A DNA stretch of 64,000 nucleotides from Pseudomonas sp. NFIX28 (lineage in GTDB: Bacteria > Pseudomonadota > Gammaproteobacteria > Pseudomonadales > Pseudomonadaceae): contig NZ_FNPW01000014.1 in the NCBI RefSeq assembly GCF_900107395.1, positions 53,216-117,215 of the forward strand, read 5' to 3'. Of this stretch, positions 16,875-26,136 are shown one piece after another. The stretch's first letter is position 1; each line of letters begins with the position of its first letter. A program made the translations under genes and the position numbers. The notes below the pieces were generated by a model. That model did not search any database. It had not been told where the DNA came from and saw only the letters and a program-made list of their open reading frames with translations.

Positions 16875-18113
16875 TCAGGCCTTCGCTTCTTCCACCGGCT
16901 CATGCATGCGATCGCGACGGGCCAGGGTCGGGAACAGTTTTATCCACACCCCGGTCACCAGCAGGGTGCTGACTCCGCCCAGGACCACCGCCGGCACGGT
17001 GCCGAACCAGTGGGCGGTGAGCCCGGACTCGAATTCGCCAAGCTGGTTGGAGGCGCCGATGAACAGGCCGTTGACGGCGCTGACCCGGCCACGCATTTCG
17101 TCCGGGGTTTCCAGCTGCACGAAGGAGGCGCGGATCACCATGCTGATCATGTCCGCCGCGCCCAGCACCACCAGCACCGCAAGCGAGAACCAGAACGAGG
17201 TCGACAGGCCGAAGGCGATGGTGGCGACACCGAACACGCCGACGGCGGTGAACATCACCCGGCCGACATGGCGGTCGACGGCAAAGCGCGCCAGCCACAG
17301 CGACATCAGCAGCGCCCCCACCGCCGGCGCCGAACGCAGCAGGCCCAGGCCCCAGGCGCCGGTGAGCAAAATGTCCTTGGCGAACACCGGCAGCAGCGCG
17401 GTGGCGCCGCCCAGCAATACGGCAAACAAGTCCAGGGAGATGGCGCCGAGAATGTCCGGCCGGCTGCGTATGAAGCGCACCCCGGCGAGCAACGAATCGA
17501 GGGTGGCCTTGCCCTTGTTCAGCGGCGTCTGCCGCGCGGGCAGGTTGAGCATCAGGCAGCAGGCAATCACATACAGCAGCACGGTCGGGCCATAGACCCA
17601 CACGCTGCCGAAGGCGTAGAGCAACCCGCCCAGGGCCGGCGCGACGATGGTCGCCGATTGCTGGGCCGACTGGGCGGCCGCCACGGCGCGCGGGAACAGC
17701 GCGCTGGGCACGATGCTCGGCAGCAGTGCCTGGGTGGTCGGCATTTCGAAGGAGCGGGCGGCGCCCAGCAGGAAGGCGAGGATGAAGATCATCTCGCGAG
17801 TGACGTTATGGGTCGCGCTGCCGATGGCCAGGGACAGGGCAATCAGTGCCTGCAGCGTCTGGCAGATGGCCGCCACCTTGCGCCGGTCATAGCGGTCGGC
17901 CACATGCCCGGTGTGCAGCATGAACAGCACCCGCGGCGCGAACTCCACCAGCCCGACCAGGCCCAGGTCGAGCACGTTGCCGGTCAGTTGGTAGAGGTTC
18001 CAGCCAATGGCCACGGTGAGCATCTGGAAGCCGCTGGCGGTGAAGATCCGCGCCAGCCAGAAAGCAATGAACGGACGGTGATGGCGAAGCAGCAGAGGGT
18101 CTTGGCTAGGCAT
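16875..18113 (-). CDS. MFS transporter, EntS/DHA3-like
   Basis: The 412-aa, 12-helix permease has N-terminal FWLARIFTASGFQMLTVAIGW and the loop motif GHVADRYDRRKV, typical of the DHA3/EntS group that exports siderophores, macrolides or other small molecules. There are no biosynthetic or resistance genes beside it, so the substrate is unknown. It diverges from cioA across a 502-bp region containing a REP pair and an ANR box. Confidence 0.87.
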   Translation of the reverse strand: MPSQDPLLLRHHRPFIAFWLARIFTASGFQMLTVAIGWNLYQLTGNVLDLGLVGLVEFAPRVLFMLHTGHVADRYDRRKVAAICQTLQALIALSLAIGSATHNVTREMIFILAFLLGAARSFEMPTTQALLPSIVPSALFPRAVAAAQSAQQSATIVAPALGGLLYAFGSVWVYGPTVLLYVIACCLMLNLPARQTPLNKGKATLDSLLAGVRFIRSRPDILGAISLDLFAVLLGGATALLPVFAKDILLTGAWGLGLLRSAPAVGALLMSLWLARFAVDRHVGRVMFTAVGVFGVATIAFGLSTSFWFSLAVLVVLGAADMISMVIRASFVQLETPDEMRGRVSAVNGLFIGASNQLGEFESGLTAHWFGTVPAVVLGGVSTLLVTGVWIKLFPTLARRDRMHEPVEEAKA

Positions 18114-18227
18114 CTCAAAGGCAGGTCTTGGGCGTGGAGTGAGGCGAGGTTATCACCAAGATGTAACCAATAGTTGCAGAAACGTTAGCCTCGCATCTAT
18201 CCCGTTTATTCGAAATAACCCAATCCC

Positions 18228-18329
18228 TGTAGCCGCTGCCGCAGGCTGCGATAAGGGCCGAAGGACCTTCGACGGTGCAGAAATCGCCACGACCGTTCCG
18301 GTCGATCGCAGCCTGCGGCAGCGGCTACA
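18228..18329. repeat. REP inverted pair (type TGTAGCCGCTGCCGCAGG)
   Basis: Near-perfect facing 25-bp copies at 18228-18252 and 18305-18329 lie in the divergent region between the MFS exporter and cioA. The rest of 18114-18615 holds the ANR box and AT-rich leader but no gene. Confidence 0.9.
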
Positions 18330-18441
18330 GGGAGAGCAAAACTTCGGGAAAACCCCGTGCTTGACGTGGCGAGGCAACCTGTCACGCGACAAAAGACCAC
18401 ACAAACCGATGATGAAAATGCGACTACTCTTTCAACGTTGA

Positions 18442-18455
18442 TTGATCCAGATCAA
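18442..18455. promoter_or_regulatory. ANR/FNR box, perfect TTGAT-N4-ATCAA
   Basis: TTGATCCAGATCAA matches the FNR/ANR consensus at every defined base. It lies 160 bp upstream of cioA. In P. aeruginosa, ANR represses cioAB when oxygen is low, so the same control is likely here. Confidence 0.85.
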
Positions 18456-18615
18456 AACCTTTTCCAAGGTTGGGTCTGGCGGCCACATGGCCAGACTCCC
18501 TGCGTTGCGATGGGTTTAAAAAGAACGAATTCGAATTCGCCACACTCCATATCCGTGGGGACAGTGGGTGCAGGCCTCCAGCCGGCAGCCGGTATTACCT
18601 GACAGAGGAAAGCTT

Positions 18616-20052
18616 ATGTTCGGTTTGGAGGCACTTGATCTCGCCCGAATTCAGTTCGCGTTCACCATCTCATTCCACATCCTGTTCCCCGCCATCACCA
18701 TCGGTTTGGCGAGCTACCTCGCGGTGCTCGAAGGGTTGTGGCTCAAGACTCGCGACGATACCTACCGTGACCTGTACCACTTCTGGTCGAAGATCTTCGC
18801 CGTCAACTTCGGCATGGGAGTGGTCTCGGGCCTGGTCATGGCCTACCAGTTCGGTACCAACTGGAGCCGTTTTTCCGATTTTGCCGGTGCCGTCACCGGG
18901 CCGCTGCTGACTTATGAAGTGCTCACCGCATTCTTCCTCGAGGCCGGTTTCCTCGGGGTCATGCTGTTCGGCTGGAACCGCGTGGGGCGCGGCCTGCACT
19001 TCTTTTCCACGGTCATGGTGGCCGTCGGCACGCTGATTTCGACCTTCTGGATTCTCTCGTCCAACAGTTGGATGCAGACCCCGCAAGGCTACGAAATCAT
19101 CGATGGCCGGGTGATTCCGGTGGACTGGCTGGCGGTGGTGTTCAACCCTTCGTTCCCGTACCGCCTGGCGCACATGGCCACGGCCGCGTTTGTCGCCACG
19201 GCGTTCTTCGTCGGTTCGTCCGCGGCCTGGCACCTGCTGCGTGGGCGCGACAACCCGGCGATTCGCCGCATGCTGTCGATGGCCATGTGGATGGCCCTGA
19301 TCGTGGCGCCGATCCAGGCCGTGATCGGCGACTTCCATGGCCTCAATACCCTCAAGCACCAGCCGGCGAAAATCGCCGCGATCGAAGGCCATTGGGAAAA
19401 CGTCGGTGACGAGCCGACCCCGCTGATCCTGTTCGGCTGGCCGGACATGAAGGAAGAGAAGACCAAGTTCGCCGTCGAGATCCCGTATCTGGGCAGCATC
19501 ATCCTCACCCACTCGCTGGACAAGCAGGTGCCGGCGCTCAAGGAATTCCCGCCGCAAGACCGACCGAATTCGACCATCGTGTTCTGGTCGTTCCGGATCA
19601 TGGTCGGCCTGGGCATGCTGATGATCCTCACCGGCCTGTGGAGCCTGTGGCTGCGCAAGCGCGACCGCATCTACCACAACCGTGCGTTCCTGTACCTGGC
19701 GCTGTGGATGGGCCCGTCCGGCCTGATCGCGATTCTCGCCGGCTGGTTCACCACCGAGATCGGCCGCCAGCCGTGGGTGGTCTATGGGCTGATGCGCACC
19801 GCGGATGCGTCTTCCGGGCATAGCCTGACGCAGATGAGCATTACCCTCGCGCTTTTTGTCGTGGTGTATTTCGCGCTGTTCGGGGCAGGCCTGGGCTACA
19901 TGATGCGCCTGGTGCGCAAAGGGCCGAAGACCAACGAAGGCAAGGAAGTCGCCCACGGCGGCCCTGGCCAGAAACGCACGCCGGCCCGTCCGCTGTCGGC
20001 CGCCGACGACGATGCCGAAGACAACGGCACCAGCCTGAACAAGGGGAATTGA
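18616..20052 (+). CDS. cioA: Cyanide-insensitive ubiquinol oxidase subunit I
   Basis: The 478-aa bd-type oxidase subunit has predicted heme ligands His21 and His186 and the conserved acidic pair in YEVLTAFFLEA (Glu101 and Glu109). A short Q-loop identifies the CIO class rather than E. coli CydA. It oxidises ubiquinol and reduces oxygen at the inner membrane and tolerates cyanide, which fluorescent pseudomonads can make. GAGGAAAG precedes the ATG. It is followed after 3 bp by cioB. The C-terminal tail (about 435-478) is polar and likely cytoplasmic. Confidence 0.96.
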   Translation: MFGLEALDLARIQFAFTISFHILFPAITIGLASYLAVLEGLWLKTRDDTYRDLYHFWSKIFAVNFGMGVVSGLVMAYQFGTNWSRFSDFAGAVTGPLLTYEVLTAFFLEAGFLGVMLFGWNRVGRGLHFFSTVMVAVGTLISTFWILSSNSWMQTPQGYEIIDGRVIPVDWLAVVFNPSFPYRLAHMATAAFVATAFFVGSSAAWHLLRGRDNPAIRRMLSMAMWMALIVAPIQAVIGDFHGLNTLKHQPAKIAAIEGHWENVGDEPTPLILFGWPDMKEEKTKFAVEIPYLGSIILTHSLDKQVPALKEFPPQDRPNSTIVFWSFRIMVGLGMLMILTGLWSLWLRKRDRIYHNRAFLYLALWMGPSGLIAILAGWFTTEIGRQPWVVYGLMRTADASSGHSLTQMSITLALFVVVYFALFGAGLGYMMRLVRKGPKTNEGKEVAHGGPGQKRTPARPLSAADDDAEDNGTSLNKGN

Positions 20053-20055
20053 GTC

Positions 20056-21063
20056 ATGGGTATCGATCTTCCGCTGATCTGGGCCGTGATTATCATCTTC
20101 GGCATCATGATGTATGTGGTCATGGACGGTTTCGACCTGGGCATCGGGATTCTCTTCCCGTTCGTCAAGGACTCACGCGACCGTGACGTGATGATGAACA
20201 CCGTCGCCCCGGTCTGGGACGGCAACGAAACCTGGCTGGTGCTGGGTGGTGCCGCGCTGTTCGGCGCCTTCCCGCTGGCTTATTCGGTGGTGCTCTCGGC
20301 GCTGTACATGCCGCTGATCCTGATGCTTATCGGCCTGATCTTCCGTGGCGTGGCCTTCGAGTTCCGCTTCAAGGCCAAGGAAGCCAAGCGCCATATCTGG
20401 GACAAGGCGTTCATCGGTGGTTCGGTGGCGGCGACCTTCTTCCAGGGCCTGGCGCTGGGTGCTTTCATCGACGGCCTGCCGGTGGTCAACCGCCAGTACG
20501 CCGGCGGATCGCTGGACTGGTTCACGCCGTTCACGCTGTTTTGCGGCGTCGCGCTGGTGGTGGCCTATGCCTTGCTCGGCTGCACCTGGCTGATCATGAA
20601 GACCGAAGGCAAGTTGCAGGAGCAGATGCACGACCTGGCGCGGCCTTTGGCCTTCGTGCTGCTAGGCGTGATCGGCATCGTCAGTATCTGGACGCCGCTG
20701 GCCCATCCGGAAATCGCCTCGCGCTGGTTCACCCTGCCGAACCTGTTCTGGTTCCTGCCGGTGCCGATCCTGGTGCTGGTGACCATGTACGGCCTGCTGC
20801 GCGCGGTGGCCCGCAATGCTCACTACACGCCGTTTTTGCTGACCCTGGTGCTGATCTTCCTCGGCTACAGCGGCCTGGGCATCAGCCTGTGGCCGAACAT
20901 CGTGCCGCCGTCGATCTCGATCTGGGACGCCGCCGCGCCGCCGCAAAGCCAGGGCTTCATGCTGGTGGGCACGCTGTTCATCATCCCGTTCATCCTGGGT
21001 TACACCTTCTGGAGCTACTACGTGTTCCGCGGCAAGGTCACCCACGAAGATGGCTACCACTAG
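20056..21063 (+). CDS. cioB: Cyanide-insensitive ubiquinol oxidase subunit II
   Basis: The 335-aa membrane protein of the CydB family has the signature MDGFDLGIGILFP near the N-terminus and ends in KVTHEDGYH. It pairs with CioA to form the oxidase core. It starts 3 bp after cioA. Confidence 0.96.
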   Translation: MGIDLPLIWAVIIIFGIMMYVVMDGFDLGIGILFPFVKDSRDRDVMMNTVAPVWDGNETWLVLGGAALFGAFPLAYSVVLSALYMPLILMLIGLIFRGVAFEFRFKAKEAKRHIWDKAFIGGSVAATFFQGLALGAFIDGLPVVNRQYAGGSLDWFTPFTLFCGVALVVAYALLGCTWLIMKTEGKLQEQMHDLARPLAFVLLGVIGIVSIWTPLAHPEIASRWFTLPNLFWFLPVPILVLVTMYGLLRAVARNAHYTPFLLTLVLIFLGYSGLGISLWPNIVPPSISIWDAAAPPQSQGFMLVGTLFIIPFILGYTFWSYYVFRGKVTHEDGYH

Positions 21064-21082
21064 CCAATGCATCGCTCCCTTG

Positions 21083-21104
21083 CAGGAGCGAAGCTTGCTC
21101 GCGA
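21083..21104. repeat. Single REP element inside the cio operon
   Basis: A lone GCAGGAGCGAAGCTTGCTCG-type copy sits in the 89-bp gap between cioB and the small third gene. It could form a hairpin that lowers downstream expression. Confidence 0.8.
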
Positions 21105-21152
21105 TGGCGTCCTTACCGGCGCCATCCCCACGAAATAAGAGGAGTCACGCCC

Positions 21153-21320
21153 ATGTCCGGTAAACCCTCGTTGCAGGAAATCGAAGAAGCCGAGAAGAAG
21201 CCGCTCTGGCAGCGCCTGGGCTGGCTCGCCGGGATCTGGGCCGGCAGCGTGCTGGCGCTGTTTATCGTCGCCAGCCTGATGCGCATGTTCATGAACGCCG
21301 CGGGCCTGACCACGCACTGA
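21153..21320 (+). CDS. DUF2474-type small membrane protein (probable third CIO subunit)
   Basis: The 55-aa protein has one transmembrane helix (about 24-46) preceded by an acidic/basic N-terminus with KKPLWQRLGW. It resembles the DUF2474 proteins encoded after cydB-like genes and is analogous to CydX, which stabilises heme binding in bd oxidases. An AAGAGGAG ribosome site precedes the ATG, and it is followed by a strong terminator. Confidence 0.85.
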   Translation: MSGKPSLQEIEEAEKKPLWQRLGWLAGIWAGSVLALFIVASLMRMFMNAAGLTTH

Positions 21321-21368
21321 TTTTCACCACCGCTCATCCCATCCCGTTGCCTCGCGGCACGGTTTTAT

Positions 21369-21393
21369 AACCCTCCTCTGGAGGGTTTTTTTT
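21369..21393 (+). terminator. Rho-independent terminator of the cio operon
   Basis: AACCCTCC-tct-GGAGGGTT followed by a T8 run, 49 bp after the small cio gene. Confidence 0.92.
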
Positions 21394-21420
21394 GGTCTGG
21401 GGTTGCCACGTTTTTCTTCC

Positions 21421-21520
21421 GTAGGAGCAGCCGGTCGACGCTCGATTGCTCGCGATGAACGATAACGCAGTGCTTCAGGCAGTCCGCGTGACACGTATCG
21501 CGAGCAAGCTTCGCTCCTAT
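21421..21520. repeat. REP inverted pair, left copy altered
   Basis: The left arm (about 21421-21456) is GTAGGAGC interrupted by about 13 extra bases before GATTGCTCGCGAT. The right arm (21497-21520) is an intact CGCGAGCAAGCTTCGCTCC copy. It lies between the cio terminator and the 3' end of rlmG. Confidence 0.75.
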
Positions 21521-21530
21521 GGAGAGGGGG

Positions 21531-22655
21531 TTATTTGCGGGCCTTGAGGATCACGAACTTGGGCGTGGCGGCCACTTGCTCGACGCCGCGGAACAGCCGC
21601 GCCAGCTTGCTGTGATAGCCCAGGTGACGGTTGCCGACGATGTACAGCGCGCCGCCCACCACCAGGGCTTCGCGGGCCTGCTGGAACATGCGCCAGGCGA
21701 GGAAATCGCCGACCACCTGCTGCTGGTGGAAGGGCGGGTTGCACAGCACCACGTCCAGCGACTGCGGTTCCTGCCCGGCCAGGCCGTCGCCGGCGCGCAC
21801 GATCACCTCGCGCTGGCCCAGGGTCGCGCGCCAGTTTTCCAGGGCCGATTGCACGGCCATGAAGGATTCGTCCACCAGCGTGTAGTGGGCCTCTGGGTTC
21901 TGCAGGGCGCTGGCGATGGCCAGTACGCCGTTGCCGCAACCGAGGTCCGCGACCCGGGCCTTGCCGAGGTTTTTCGGTAGGTGCGGGAGGAAGGCGCGGG
22001 TGCCGATGTCCAGGCCTTCGCGGCAGAACACGTTGGCGTGGTTGAGCAGCTCGATGGCCGGCTCGTCGAGCTTGTAGCGGGTCGGGTAGGGCGAAACCGC
22101 CGGGGTTTTCGCCTCCGGGGTGGCGATCAGCAAGCGGGCCTTTTTCACCGCCAGCGAGGCCTGCACCGGGCCAATGTAGCGTTCCAGCAGGTCGCCGGCG
22201 GCCCGTGGCAGGTGCTTGACCATCGCCGCGGCCACCACCTGGGCGCCCGGGGCCAGTTGGCCTTGCAGGCGAATCAGCTGTTCTTCCAGCAGGGCCAGGG
22301 TCTTGGGCACGCGGATCAGCACGCGGTCGAACGGCCCGCTCAGCGGCTCGCTGGCGGGCAGCACGGTGACGGCGTCGAACGGCAGGCCATTGCGCACCAG
22401 GTTTTTCTCCAGCGCCAGCGCGCCGAGGAACGAATCGCCGCTGCTGCGCACCTGCACGCGCCCGACCAGGCTGGCCGCCAGCGCGCCGAAGCTGTCGTTG
22501 AGCACCAGCACCCGGGTCTCGGCCGTCGGCTGCTGTTCGGCGAGGTGATTGAGCAAATACTCGTCGGCCGCGTCGAAAGCTTGCAGGGGCTCGTTCTGTT
22601 GTTCGGGCTGGCGGATCAGGTCGAGCTGGGCGAAGGGGCTGTCGAGCAGGGGCAT
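21531..22655 (-). CDS. rlmG: 23S rRNA (guanine(1835)-N2)-methyltransferase
   Basis: The 374-aa protein has an N-terminal RlmG/RsmC-like domain (about 1-185) and a C-terminal SAM-binding domain with VADLGCGNGVLAIAS and the catalytic NPPF motif (VVLCNPPFHQQ), typical of N2-guanine methyltransferases. Size matches RlmG (about 378); RsmC is the closest alternative. It diverges from fpr. Confidence 0.92.
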   Translation of the reverse strand: MPLLDSPFAQLDLIRQPEQQNEPLQAFDAADEYLLNHLAEQQPTAETRVLVLNDSFGALAASLVGRVQVRSSGDSFLGALALEKNLVRNGLPFDAVTVLPASEPLSGPFDRVLIRVPKTLALLEEQLIRLQGQLAPGAQVVAAAMVKHLPRAAGDLLERYIGPVQASLAVKKARLLIATPEAKTPAVSPYPTRYKLDEPAIELLNHANVFCREGLDIGTRAFLPHLPKNLGKARVADLGCGNGVLAIASALQNPEAHYTLVDESFMAVQSALENWRATLGQREVIVRAGDGLAGQEPQSLDVVLCNPPFHQQQVVGDFLAWRMFQQAREALVVGGALYIVGNRHLGYHSKLARLFRGVEQVAATPKFVILKARK

Positions 22656-22882
22656 GGGACGGACTCTTGGTAATCGGTGAATGTCCTGCCGGCGGGAGGG
22701 GCGCGAGGCGGGCGGGACCGTTCGGGCAGATGGCGCGCAGGCCGCGGGACATCGGCTCGAAGAGGCGGCAATGGTACGTTTTTTTGCGCCTGATTGCCCG
22801 TGCTCTATGCCATTACAAACCGCCGGTGTTTCTGCCGCGCGCTTTGCGGGACACTAAGGGCATTCGCTTATTGGAGCCTGCC

Positions 22883-23659
22883 ATGACTGCCAGTGCAGAA
22901 AAATACACGCGCCAGACCTTGCTCGACGTCCAACCCTTGACGCCCAGCCTGTTTACCCTGCGTACCACGCGGGATGCGGGTTTTCGTTTTCGCGCCGGGC
23001 AATTCGCCCGCCTGGGGGTGACCAAGGCCGATGGCAGCACGGTGTGGCGCGCGTATTCCATGGTGTCTTCGCCCTTCGACGAGTTTCTCGAGTTCTTCTC
23101 CATCGTCGTGCCCGGCGGCGAATTCACCAGCGAGCTGAGCCGGCTGGGGGAGGGCGACACCTTGCTGGTGGACCGGCAAGCGTTCGGTTACCTGACCCTG
23201 GACCGTTTCGTCGATGGCCACGACCTGTGGCTGCTGGCCACCGGAACCGGGCTCGCGCCTTTTGTCTCGATCCTGCAGGACTTCGAGGTCTGGGAGAAAT
23301 TCGAGCGGATCATCCTGGTCTACAGCGTGCGCGAGGCCAAGGAGCTGGCTTATCAGCAATTGCTGGCCGAGCTGAGGGAGCGCGATTATCTGGCGGAAGT
23401 TGCGCACAAGCTGCAAGTCATCACCACCGTGACCCGCGAGCAGCATCCGGGCAGCCTCAATGGGCGGATTACCCATTTGCTCGAAAGCGGCGAACTGGAG
23501 CGGGCGGCGGGGATAGAACTGAGCGCCGAGCACTCGCGCGTGATGCTCTGCGGCAACCCGCAGATGATCGACGACACCCGCGCCTTGCTCAAGCAACGGG
23601 ACATGCACCTGAGCCTGACCCGACGGCCCGGCCAGGTGGCGGTGGAAAACTACTGGTAA
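22883..23659 (+). CDS. fpr: Ferredoxin/flavodoxin-NADP+ reductase
   Basis: The 258-aa FAD enzyme has the FAD motif WRAYSMVSSP, the NADPH motif ATGTGLAPFVSIL and the C-terminal VENYW typical of bacterial Fpr. It shuttles electrons between NADPH and ferredoxin in oxidative-stress and iron metabolism. The ATG at 22883 follows TTGGAG; the longer frame upstream runs into the rlmG leader. It lies next to mscL and katB, as I recall for P. aeruginosa. Confidence 0.94.
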   Translation: MTASAEKYTRQTLLDVQPLTPSLFTLRTTRDAGFRFRAGQFARLGVTKADGSTVWRAYSMVSSPFDEFLEFFSIVVPGGEFTSELSRLGEGDTLLVDRQAFGYLTLDRFVDGHDLWLLATGTGLAPFVSILQDFEVWEKFERIILVYSVREAKELAYQQLLAELRERDYLAEVAHKLQVITTVTREQHPGSLNGRITHLLESGELERAAGIELSAEHSRVMLCGNPQMIDDTRALLKQRDMHLSLTRRPGQVAVENYW

Positions 23660-23660
23660 A

Positions 23661-23698
23661 AAAAACGGCGCCGCCTTGTAGCAAGGGGCGCCGTCTTT
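23661..23698. terminator. Terminator between convergent fpr and mscL
   Basis: ACGGCGCC (23665-23672) pairs with GGCGCCGT (23687-23694), with A-rich left and CTTTCTT right flanks. It serves fpr and probably mscL. Confidence 0.85.
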
Positions 23699-23713
23699 CT
23701 TGTAACAACAGCC

Positions 23714-24127
23714 TCAGGGCTTGTTGTTCTGTGCCTTGAGCAGGTCGCGGATCTCGCCCAGCAGCTCTTCTTCCTTGGTTGGAACCGGCGGCAGGGTTGG
23801 CGCCACGGCTTCTTCGCGCTTCAGGCGGTTGATCGCCTTCACGCCCATGAAAATGGCAAAAGCAACGATGATGAAGTCGATCAGGCTCTGGATGAATTTG
23901 CCGTAGGCCAGCACCACGGCTGGCGTCTCGCCGACACCCTCCTTGAGCGTGATCGCCAGGTCACTGAAGTCCACCCCACCGATCAGCAAGCCAATTGGCG
24001 GCATCACCACATCGCCGACAAACGACGAAACGATCTTGCCGAAAGCGGCGCCGATGATAATACCGACGGCCATGTCGACCACATTACCTTTGACCGCGAA
24101 GGCCTTGAACTCACTTAGCACGCCCAT
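23714..24127 (-). CDS. mscL: Large-conductance mechanosensitive channel
   Basis: The 137-aa protein starts [23 protein letters not shown] and contains the pore-lining first helix with [10 protein letters not shown], a periplasmic loop, a second helix at about 80-100 and a charged cytoplasmic bundle ([13 protein letters not shown]). It releases osmolytes on hypo-osmotic shock. AAGGAAT precedes the start. Confidence 0.97.
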   Translation of the reverse strand: MGVLSEFKAFAVKGNVVDMAVGIIIGAAFGKIVSSFVGDVVMPPIGLLIGGVDFSDLAITLKEGVGETPAVVLAYGKFIQSLIDFIIVAFAIFMGVKAINRLKREEAVAPTLPPVPTKEEELLGEIRDLLKAQNNKP

Positions 24128-24412
24128 AGGTTATTCCTTGTTACAGATGAGGTTGGTGAACGCAGTGTAATTCAGCGAAAGGCATCTTGCTGAAGCAACT
24201 GCCTATTGCGTTCGCAGTTATCGACCGGGTTAACGGCAAATAGTTTACAAAGTGCCATCAATCGCGCGCGAAATACCTGTGCCGGTTCTTTCATACCAGA
24301 ATATTTTCTCAATCGGACTGTTGCGACCTTTCTATTTAGAGTTCGACTCATTGGTCACTAGCCTCTGACAGGCGCACCTGGATGCGTTTGATTAAAACCA
24401 GAGGAATAAAAC

Positions 24413-25954
24413 ATGACCATGATCATTGGCCTTGGGACTCTTTCCCAGCGACGCGTATTGGGCGCACTCGCCGCCAGTATGCTTTCTCTTTCCGTACAGG
24501 CCGCTACATTGACCCGCGATAACGGGGCAGCGGTGGGCGATAACCAGAACTCGCAGACCGCGGGTGCTACCGGGCCGGTCTTGCTGCAGGACGTGCAGTT
24601 GATCCAGAAGCTCCAGCGTTTCGATCGCGAGCGCATTCCAGAGCGGGTGGTGCATGCCCGCGGCACCGGTGCCCATGGCTCTTTCACCGTGACCGACAGC
24701 CTGAGCGACCTGACCAAGGCCAAGGTTTTCGCCGCCGGCCAGGTGACCCCGGTATTTGTGCGTTTTTCCGCGGTAGTGCACGGCAATCATTCGCCGGAAA
24801 CCCTGCGTGACCCACGCGGTTTCGCCACCAAGTTCTATACCGCCGAGGGTAATTGGGACTTGGTCGGCAACAACTTCCCGACTTTCTTTATTCGGGATGC
24901 GATCAAGTTCCCGGACATGGTTCATGCATTCAAGCCCGATCCACGTACCAACCTGGACGATGATTCGCGTCGCTTCGATTTCTTCTCCCATGTTCCAGAA
25001 GCGACCCGGACCCTGACCGAGCTGTATTCCAATTCCGGCACTCCGGCCAGTTACCGGGAAATGGACGGTAATGGCGTGCACGCCTACAAGTTGGTCAATG
25101 CCAAGGGCGAAGTGCACTACGTGAAGTTTCATTGGAAAAGTTTGCAGGGCATCAACAACCTCGACCCTAAACAAGTGGTCCAGGTGCAGGGCCGTGATTA
25201 CAGCCATATGACCCATGACCTGGTAACGCATATCAACAAGGGCGACTTCCCGAAATGGGACCTGTATGTCCAGGTGCTGAAGCCGGAAGACTTGGCCAAG
25301 TTCGATTTCGACCCGCTGGATGCCACCAAGATCTGGCCGGGCGTGCCTGAGCGCAAAGTCGGGCAGATGGTGCTCAACCGCAACCCGGCCAACGTGTTCC
25401 AGGAAACCGAGCAGGTAGCCATGGCCCCGGCCAACCTGGTGCCGGGCATCGAGCCATCGGAAGACCGCCTGCTGCAAGGCCGGGTGTTCTCCTATGCCGA
25501 TACCCAGCTCTATCGCCTGGGCGCCAACGTCCTGCAATTGCCGATCAACGCACCGAAAGTCGCGGTGAACAATGGCAACCAGGACGGCGCGATGAACATC
25601 GGCAGCACCAGCACCGGGGTGAACTACCAGCCGAGCCGACTGATGCCGCGCGAAGAACCGCAAGGCGCGCGCTACAGCCAACTGGCGCTGAGTGGCAGCA
25701 CCCAGCAGGCGAAGATCCAGCGCGAGCAGAACTTCAAGCAGGCCGGCGATCTGTATCGCTCGTTCAGCCAGAAGGAGCGCCAGGACCTGATCGAGAGTTT
25801 TGGCGGTTCGCTGGCGACCACCGATGACGAAAGCAAGCACATCATCCTGTCGTTCCTCTACAAGGCCGACCCCGAGTACGGCACCGGCGTGACCAAGGTG
25901 GCCAAGGGCGACCTGGCTCGCGTCAAGGCGCTGGCCGCCAAGCTGTCGGATTGA
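24413..25954 (+). CDS. katB: Catalase KatB (exported monofunctional heme catalase)
   Basis: The 513-aa precursor has a signal peptide (about 1-30, ending SVQA). Active-site His81 lies in RVVHARGTGAHG, Asn154 in GNNFPTFFIRD, and the heme-binding Tyr is in RVFSYADTQLYRLG. It breaks down hydrogen peroxide, probably in the periplasm. Length equals that recalled for P. aeruginosa KatB, and ankB follows as expected. The 285-bp upstream region (24128-24412) is AT-rich but shows no convincing OxyR tetrad by eye. Confidence 0.95.
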   Translation: MTMIIGLGTLSQRRVLGALAASMLSLSVQAATLTRDNGAAVGDNQNSQTAGATGPVLLQDVQLIQKLQRFDRERIPERVVHARGTGAHGSFTVTDSLSDLTKAKVFAAGQVTPVFVRFSAVVHGNHSPETLRDPRGFATKFYTAEGNWDLVGNNFPTFFIRDAIKFPDMVHAFKPDPRTNLDDDSRRFDFFSHVPEATRTLTELYSNSGTPASYREMDGNGVHAYKLVNAKGEVHYVKFHWKSLQGINNLDPKQVVQVQGRDYSHMTHDLVTHINKGDFPKWDLYVQVLKPEDLAKFDFDPLDATKIWPGVPERKVGQMVLNRNPANVFQETEQVAMAPANLVPGIEPSEDRLLQGRVFSYADTQLYRLGANVLQLPINAPKVAVNNGNQDGAMNIGSTSTGVNYQPSRLMPREEPQGARYSQLALSGSTQQAKIQREQNFKQAGDLYRSFSQKERQDLIESFGGSLATTDDESKHIILSFLYKADPEYGTGVTKVAKGDLARVKALAAKLSD

Positions 25955-25994
25955 TCCAACCCGCGTCACGCCCCGGCGTGACGCATCTTCTTTA

Positions 25995-26106
25995 TGTAGG
26001 CGCGAGGCTTGCCCGCGAACGGCCGCAAAGCGGCCCCAACACCGATGACCGCGTTCTAGCTGACGAACGTCGGGCCGAAGTCATCGCGGGCAAGCCTCGC
26101 TCCTAC
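25995..26106. repeat. REP inverted pair between katB and ankB
   Basis: A GTAGGCGCGAGGCTTGCCCG copy (25995-26018) faces CGCGGGCAAGCCTCGCTCC (26085-26106) across about 66 bp. This separates two genes that are adjacent and cotranscribed in P. aeruginosa. Confidence 0.88.
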
Positions 26107-26136
26107 ACAGAATCTTTGAGACAAGGGAGTCGCACC

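Noticed and set aside
16815-18173. 452-aa open frame antisense to the MFS exporter
   Set aside because: The minus-strand frame encodes a well-formed 12-helix permease; the plus frame is low-complexity Gln/Gly/Arg.
24128-24412. Possible OxyR site upstream of katB
   Set aside because: CTAT and ATAG fragments occur but not with the required 7-base spacing, so it is not reported as a feature.
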